Of a stretch of DNA of 64,000 nt, positions 58,103 through 64,000 are shown in pieces. The position numbers and the translations under genes were made by a program. How positions within the stretch are numbered: the stretch's first letter is position 1; each line of letters starts with the position of its first letter. Source of the DNA: Sorex araneus (lineage: Eukaryota; Chordata; Mammalia; Eulipotyphla; Soricidae); the NCBI RefSeq assembly GCF_027595985.1, contig NC_073303.1, forward strand, positions 331,935,179-331,999,178, in the 5' to 3' direction. The notes under the pieces were generated by a model, which was not told where the DNA came from, did no database searches, and worked only from the letters and a program-made list of their open reading frames with translations.

Positions 58103-58250
58103 TAGGAGGGGTGTGAAGCTAGTGCAGGTGTTAAAGTGTTTGTCTCTGGGTTTGGTCTACTTGGCAATGCCAGGAGTGATCCTTGAGCATAGAGCTAGGA
58201 ACCAGCTCCGAGCAATGTGGGCTGTGGTCTGGCCCAAAAAACAAAACAAG
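58103..58250 (+). repeat. SINE family A, decayed
   Basis: Sense relic ending 'ggtctggcccaaaaaac'. Confidence 0.6.
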
Positions 58251-58685
58251 AGAGTGAATGACCCCCTGGTCACCTCTCCAAGGCCCACTCTGCTACTGCT
58301 ATTATATCTCTTATTCTCCCATTCTGAGTGGGAACTCATCAAATTCATTTTTTTTTTCTCTGCACTCAGTAAATTCTAGAACAGTATTGGTTTTTGACTG
58401 CTATAACTTAACAAAAAATTCTCTAAAACTTTGAGGTGAAAGGAGAGGCAATAGTAATGTAATGTAGCTTATTTATGTACTTATGAGTTTGTTTATTATA
58501 TGTTAGTGGTAACCTACTTACAAATGATAACTTAGAAGTCAAATTTGATTGTTCTTAAAGATTGATCATATTGCCAAAAAAATATTTTCTACAGCTTTAA
58601 TTATGCCTCCACTTTACAAGATACATTCTAAGCATGACAGTGATGATGGCTTAGGAATTTTTTAAATATCATTTAGTCATTTTCC

Positions 58686-58942
58686 GGGGCTGGAGTGATA
58701 ACACATCGGTAGGGTGTTCGCCTTTCACACAGCTGACCCGTGTTTGATTCCTCCGCCCCTCTCGGAGAGCCTGGCAAGCTACCGGGAGTAAGCTACCAGG
58801 AGTATCGCGTTTGCATGACAGAGCCTGGCAAGCTACCTGTGGTGTATTGGATGTGCCAAAAACAGTAACAAATAAGTCTCACAATGAGAGACGTTACTGG
58901 TGCCCACTCGAACAAATGGATGAGCAACAGGATGACAGTGAC
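58686..58942 (+). repeat. SINE family B with target-site duplication
   Basis: Complete copy flanked by AGTCATTTTCC at 58675-58685 and 58943-58953. The element ends in GATGACAGTGAC with no A tail before the duplication. Confidence 0.93.
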
Positions 58943-59658
58943 AGTCATTTTCCTGCAAACTTTAAATAGAATTACTTAGATTCTAGCTCAATGTAGGATA
59001 ACCTGGGAATATTAGTAGGTAAGGATAGCATGAAACTTATATGTCACGTTGGTATTCAATCTACTTTTATCTACCTATTTTAACATAGAGTATCTTCTAC
59101 TTGAATCTTAAAATTACTTTTTCCTTTAGAAAATTATGAAAATAGAGAAAAATAGAAGTCTTTATAAAGCATTGGTTTTCCTATGCATCATGACAGTTTT
59201 TCTTGTTTTAAAAGCCAATTTTAGATTTTGCTTGGATTTAATATAGATTTTTGTATGTTGCTTTTAGACCAAATATCCTAACAGGAAGTAGTATAAATGT
59301 GATAATTAGGACTCAGAAAACTGAGTTAAAATTCTGGCTTAATAAATAAAGACAGTGATGTAAGATTTTGGGTACTTTGGTGATCATAAAAGCGGCTTAA
59401 CTTAATACATCATGAGCATAAATAGTAACACCTCCATAATAAAAATAACAAGCAGTAATGGCTACGTAATTAAAAATATTTAAAATTTTTTGATTCTGTC
59501 ATCTATGGACTTGAATCATAATTCCTTTAACATTGAACCCCAAGTCTCAACTTCCACTTATGAAAAATGCAATATTTATATCACAGGTAAACTTATAATA
59601 AAGGTGTTGTTATAGCAGTTGATGTTTATTTACATTTTATAAATATATTAAAGGTTTT

Positions 59659-60537
59659 CAGTGCTGGCGTGGGTGTACGGGAAAAGGGACACTCTTTTAC
59701 TGTTGGTGAGAATGCCGACTAGTCTAGCCTTTCTGGAAAACAATATGGACAGTCCTTCAAAAACTAGAAATTGAGCTTCCATTGACCCCACAATACCACT
59801 TCTGAGAATATATCCCAAGGATACAAAAAAAGCACAGTAGAAATGACATCTGTACCTATATGTTCATTGCAGCACTGTTCACAATAGCCAAAATCTGGAA
59901 ACAACCCAAGTGCCCTAGAACAGCTGACTGGTTAAGGAAACTTTGGTACATCTACACAATGGAATACTATGCAGCTGTTAGGAGATATGAAGTCATGAAA
60001 TTTGCTTATAAATGATTAGTCATAGAGCATATCATGCTAAGTGAAATGAGTCAGAAAGAGAGGGACAGATATAGAAGGACTGCACTCATTTGTGAAATAT
60101 AGAAGAACATCACATGAGGCTGACACCTAAGGACAGTAGATATAAGGGCCAGGCAGATTGCCCCATAGCTGGAAGCCTGCTTCATGAGCGGAGGGGAGAA
60201 GGCAGATGGAATAGAGAAGGGATCACTAAGAAAATGATGGCTGGATGAACCAGTTGGGATGGGAGATGTGTGACGAAAGTAGATAATGGACCAACCCTGA
60301 TGACCTCTCAGTGTATGTGTTGCAAGCCATAATGCCCAAAAGTAGAGAGAGTATGGGGAATATTGTCTGCCATGGAGGCAGGGGGAAGGTGGGAAAGGGG
60401 GGATATACTGGGGATATTGGTGGTGGGGAATGTGCACTCGTTGAGGGATGGGTATTTGATCATTGTGTGATTGTAAGCCAAACATGTAAGCTTGTAACTA
60501 TCTCACAGTGGTTTAATAAAATAAAACATATATACAT
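59659..60537 (+). mobile_element. 5'-truncated L1 with target-site duplication
   Basis: Sense ORF2 C-terminus and 3' UTR. Duplication ATATATTAAAGGTTTT at 59643-59658 and 60538-60553. Belongs with the 19.4 kb copy by 3' UTR similarity. Confidence 0.92.
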
Positions 60538-60789
60538 ATATATTAAAGGTTTTGTAAAATTTATTGATTGTATTTGGTCATAATCCACTTACCCATTCTC
60601 TTATATTTGGAGATTAAGATAGTATTTTACTTTTATAATTCTGCTAAAGCAATTTTGCTTTATTAAAAGTAAAGATAAATAAGCAAACTTAATGATATAG
60701 ATCTTGGAGAGGAACTTTTAATCAAATTTAGATCTAGTCCAGGGTATTGATTTTAAAAAGCAGAATTATTATGTAAAAAAGGAAATTGG

Positions 60790-60911
60790 GGGGTGGGGGA
60801 AAACCTGGGACTGTTCAAGGCTTCATACTGGCTCTGGGCTCAGGGTCATTGAGTCCAGGTCCGCAGTATGTACAACAAACACCCTACCCATTGTACTATC
60901 ACTCCAGTCCT
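60790..60911 (-). repeat. SINE family A, diverged
   Basis: Antisense copy ending 'ctatcactccagtcc'. Confidence 0.65.
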
Positions 60912-60965
60912 TCATAAAAAGGAAATTTTATGGGTCCTAATATGGTAATCAAATAGGTTTAATTT

Positions 60966-61143
60966 AATTTATTTATTTTGGCTTTTGGGGTCACACCCAC
61001 TGATGCTCAGGGCTTACTCTAGCTCTGCACTCAGGAATTATTCCTGGTGCTGCTTAGGGGACTATATGGGATGCTGGGGATTGAACCCAGGTCAGCTGCA
61101 TGCAAGGCAAATGACCTATTCAGCTGTGCTATCGCTCTGGCCC
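60966..61143 (-). repeat. SINE family A
   Basis: Full antisense copy in the likely CLUL1 3' UTR or just beyond it. Confidence 0.88.
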
Positions 61144-61416
61144 CTTAAATAGGTTTTTTTTAAAGGTGAAAACTATGTATGTTCCCTCAGTTGATTTATA
61201 TAAATTCTCATTTCATTAGACAACTGACAGGGTTTTGTATTTTTCAGATTTAATACACGAAAGATACTGTATCTATCAGTTTAGTTCTTGAGTCTTCAAT
61301 TATTAATGCAATTAAATAATTTTCCCCCAATATTTTAAAACCAGATTTGTTGTTCTTTCCTTTTCTGAATGATTTGCTATATGTATCAGCAATACATTAC
61401 TAATTTGGTTTTATGC

Positions 61417-61605
<189 letters not shown>

Positions 61606-61715
61606 CTAAGAGGAAGGATTATAGAGTATAAGTAAACTAAATTTTAGAGCACATTCATGATTAATTTGATACTACAATGGTATAGGCTAGATTGTGCAAA
61701 GTTGGTAGCAAATTA

Positions 61716-61895
61716 CTTGCATTTTTGTTTTGTTTTGGGGCCACACTGGGCATTGCTCAGGACTTACTTCTGGTTCTGCTTTCAGAAATCACTCCTGGCA
61801 TTGCTCGGAGACCCTATGGGATGTCACGAATTGAACCTGGGTTGGCTCTGTGCAATGCAAACGTCATATCCGCTGTACTATTGCTCCAGCAATTT
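61716..61895 (-). repeat. SINE family A with target-site duplication
   Basis: Antisense copy in the last CLUL1 intron; GTAGCAAATTA at 61705-61715 and 61896-61906. Confidence 0.9.
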
Positions 61896-62405
61896 GTAGC
61901 AAATTAGCCCAGACATTCCAGTTGCTTCAGCCTCCAAAACTGACTCTTTGCTCTTGTTAGGTGCCCATTATAAGAGCTCTCTGCCTCTGAGACACTAGGC
62001 AGGTCAAGAAGACCCTGCTTGGCAAGAGGTTCCCAGTCTCATGAGACAGGATGGGTAACCCCATAACCAGTGTCATTCCTGATCACACTGTATGTGCCAA
62101 AACTTGGTACAGGGCACGATTTTACTGCTAGGGGAGCTGGACAGTGTGTGAGCAAACACATTTTTGGTGAGCACAGCTTCCTGTGCCAGAACTGGTCAGG
62201 TGCTACCACATAACTTTATCATTTTATGGTCATGTATGTGAACTTTTTAAGAACTGTTCATCTAAATTGCAAGTTGATTGATTGCTCTCTTACTTCTCAA
62301 GTCCATATCCTTTTATTTCAGTAATTTAAATGAGATTAATGACATGCAACTTAATGGAACTTTAAATGTTTGAATTAATTCCCCCTTTTAAGAAGGCAAA
62401 ATATT

Positions 62406-62578
62406 GGGGCTGGAGTGATAGCATAGCGGGGAGGGCATTTGCCTTGTACACGGCCGACCCGGGTTCGATTCCCAGCATCCCATATGGTCTCCTGAACACC
62501 GCCAGGGGTAATTCCTGAGTGCAGAGCCAGGAGTGACCCCTGTGCATCGCCGGGTGTGACCCAGAAAGAAAAAAAAAC
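62406..62578 (+). repeat. SINE family A with target-site duplication
   Basis: Complete sense copy; perfect 14-bp GAAGGCAAAATATT at 62392-62405 and 62579-62592. Confidence 0.95.
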
Positions 62579-62629
62579 GAAGGCAAAATATTAGGAAGAC
62601 AAAAATGGGTAATTTCTTAATTCCAGATT

Positions 62630-62745
62630 TTTTGGAGGGTGGGGCAAGGGGTACCCTGACTATGCTCAGGGTTTACTCCTGGTTCTGTGCTCAGATATCA
62701 TTCCTGGCAGGGCTTAGGGGACATCTAGGTACACTTAAATGAAAC
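62630..62745 (-). repeat. SINE family A, truncated
   Basis: Antisense fragment without its head; another head-only fragment lies near 62970-63065. Confidence 0.6.
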
Positions 62746-63319
62746 CCATGTAACAATAACCCAAGGGCACAGTCTTTTTTAACCGGACAGAATTTATATT
62801 TTTTAAACAAGGTTCTTCAGTGCTTCCTCTCTTAAGGTTTTGTGCTTTCCCTTATATGCTGGAATAAGAGTCACTTTGAGGAATAGAACTTTTATTGGCA
62901 TTTCTGCAAAGTGGAAATTCAGTCCACCAATTCTAGAGAAATGTTGCTTGGGTTTAAATCCCACCTCTACCTTTAACTAGCTGAATGACCCCAGCTTGGT
63001 GAGCACAGAGTCACCAAGTATGTAAGGCATGCACCCTACCTATTGTACTATTGCTCTTGCCCCTGATGATTATTCTTAAATGTATAATTTGACACCACAA
63101 TTTTATTTAATATGGAGGTGGCAGGTGTGGGGTGATAATGCAGAAACATCAAAATTAACAGTATTGCAAATCACAGTAAACCCTGAGCACAGCTGTTTAA
63201 TTATCCCGTGCTTCATCTGAAAAATTTTGGAAAATAACAATACTTACCTTACCGGATAACTGAAGTAATAAATGAACATTGCCTGTCACATAATGAGTAC
63301 TTTTTAATATGATGTTTGT

Positions 63320-63800
63320 CTTGGGGTCACACCTAGTGATCACGAATCACGAAATCCTGTTAATCACCGATTTCTCCGGCGGGCTCAGTAACATCTCATT
63401 TCATCCTTTCCCTGAGATCTTAGAAGTCTATCTCGACTTGGCCCTCCTAATGGTGTTGCGCTGGGGGCTCTTCAGGGTCATGGGAATGAGATCCAGCTTG
63501 TTACTGGATTTTGCATATGAATACACCATGGGAAGCTTGCAGCCTCACACTTCTGAGAGCTTGCTTTTAAGTCTCTCTCTGGATGTTGGCCATTGATGGG
63601 ATTACACACACCTGGGTTCCTCTGCCGATACCTTCATGCATGAGGCCTGTCCGATCGTGTGGAGAGGGGCCTCCAGCATGGCTGTAGCTAGGTTCCGGTG
63701 GTCTTCGGTTGCCGGGAGCTCTGCTCGGGGTGGGGAGGGAAGCTGGAGCCCAACCCCTCCGAGGGGCCCCGGGGAAGACAGCCAGGCGTGAGGGCAAGAA
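63320..63800 (-). repeat. Long repeat related to SINE family B
   Basis: Shares in order the 'gcgggctcagtaac', 'ttgttactgg' and 'gcatatgaatacacc' blocks with antisense family B. About 100 bp of other sequence is interposed and the far end is GC-rich. Probably a third, longer family or a composite. Low similarity makes the edges uncertain. Confidence 0.5.
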
Positions 63801-63901
63801 ACTGCATCGCTCTCTTCTGAGAGAATACTTAGAAGACCATAATTATAAAGCTAAAAGCACTGGCAAGTTTTTCCTTAACTTTTATTTTTCAGGACTAGAA
63901 T

Positions 63902-64000
63902 TGGGCTGGAGCGATAGCACAGAGGGTAGGGTGTTTGCCTTGCATGCAGCCGACCCGGGTTCGATTCCCAGCATCCCATATGGTCCCCTGAGCACCGCCA
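63902..64000 (+). repeat. SINE family A, cut by the window end
   Basis: Intact tRNA-like head with B box GGTTCGATTCC; continues past the right edge. Confidence 0.93.

Noticed and set aside
63309-63596. 95-codon open frame as a possible CLUL1 exon
   Set aside because: It lies on the wrong strand and inside a repeat related to SINE family B.

Overview
This window is nuclear DNA from a mammal, most probably a shrew (Soricidae, Sorex-like). Three orthologous mammalian genes with GT/AG introns can be assembled from it. About sixty copies of a tRNA-headed SINE that I associate with shrews are scattered through it, along with many LINE-1 (L1) fragments and long (GT)n/(AC)n microsatellites. The species is inferred from the SINE sequence, not proven. 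Nothing here looks prokaryotic.

Layout. 1-9 kb is a nest of L1 copies inserted into one another, plus SINEs. 9-10.17 kb is the upstream region and CpG-rich promoter of ENOSF1. ENOSF1 (+ strand) runs from its ATG at 10174 to its stop at 39129 in 16 coding exons that join in frame to 443 residues. Its introns carry a solo retroviral LTR, L1 3' ends, a composite GC-headed element and many SINEs. From 39.1 to 41.6 kb lie the 3' UTRs of two convergent genes with an antisense L1 3' end between them. TYMS (- strand) runs from its ATG at 54490 to its stop at 41567 in 7 coding exons that join to 297 residues. Its promoter and CpG island lie at about 53.6-54.7 kb. 54.7-61.4 kb is intergenic. The terminal coding exon of CLUL1 (- strand) is at 61417-61605, and the rest of that gene lies beyond the right edge. 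The order ENOSF1 > < TYMS < CLUL1 matches the order I know for human chromosome 18p11.32.

Gene roles. TYMS makes dTMP from dUMP with methylene-tetrahydrofolate. ENOSF1 (rTS) is an enolase-superfamily L-fuconate dehydratase whose human transcripts were first described as antisense to TYMS. CLUL1 is a secreted clusterin-like protein. All catalytic residues checked in ENOSF1 and TYMS are present, so both look functional.

I found no new multi-gene system. The most notable observations are structural: a datable nest of L1 insertions including a twin-primed (5'-inverted) copy and a young copy with about 759 uninterrupted ORF2 codons; a perfect 36-bp hairpin whose arm became a SINE target-site duplication; a solo LTR with an exact 4-bp duplication in ENOSF1 intron 2; a composite element 111 bp from ENOSF1 exon 3; a SINE-created poly(A) signal in the ENOSF1 3' UTR; and a second SINE family that ends in a CAGTG-type tail, not poly(A). 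Exon boundaries were placed by eye from splice consensus, reading frame and length. SINE and L1 edges are good to about 10 bp unless a target-site duplication is quoted.
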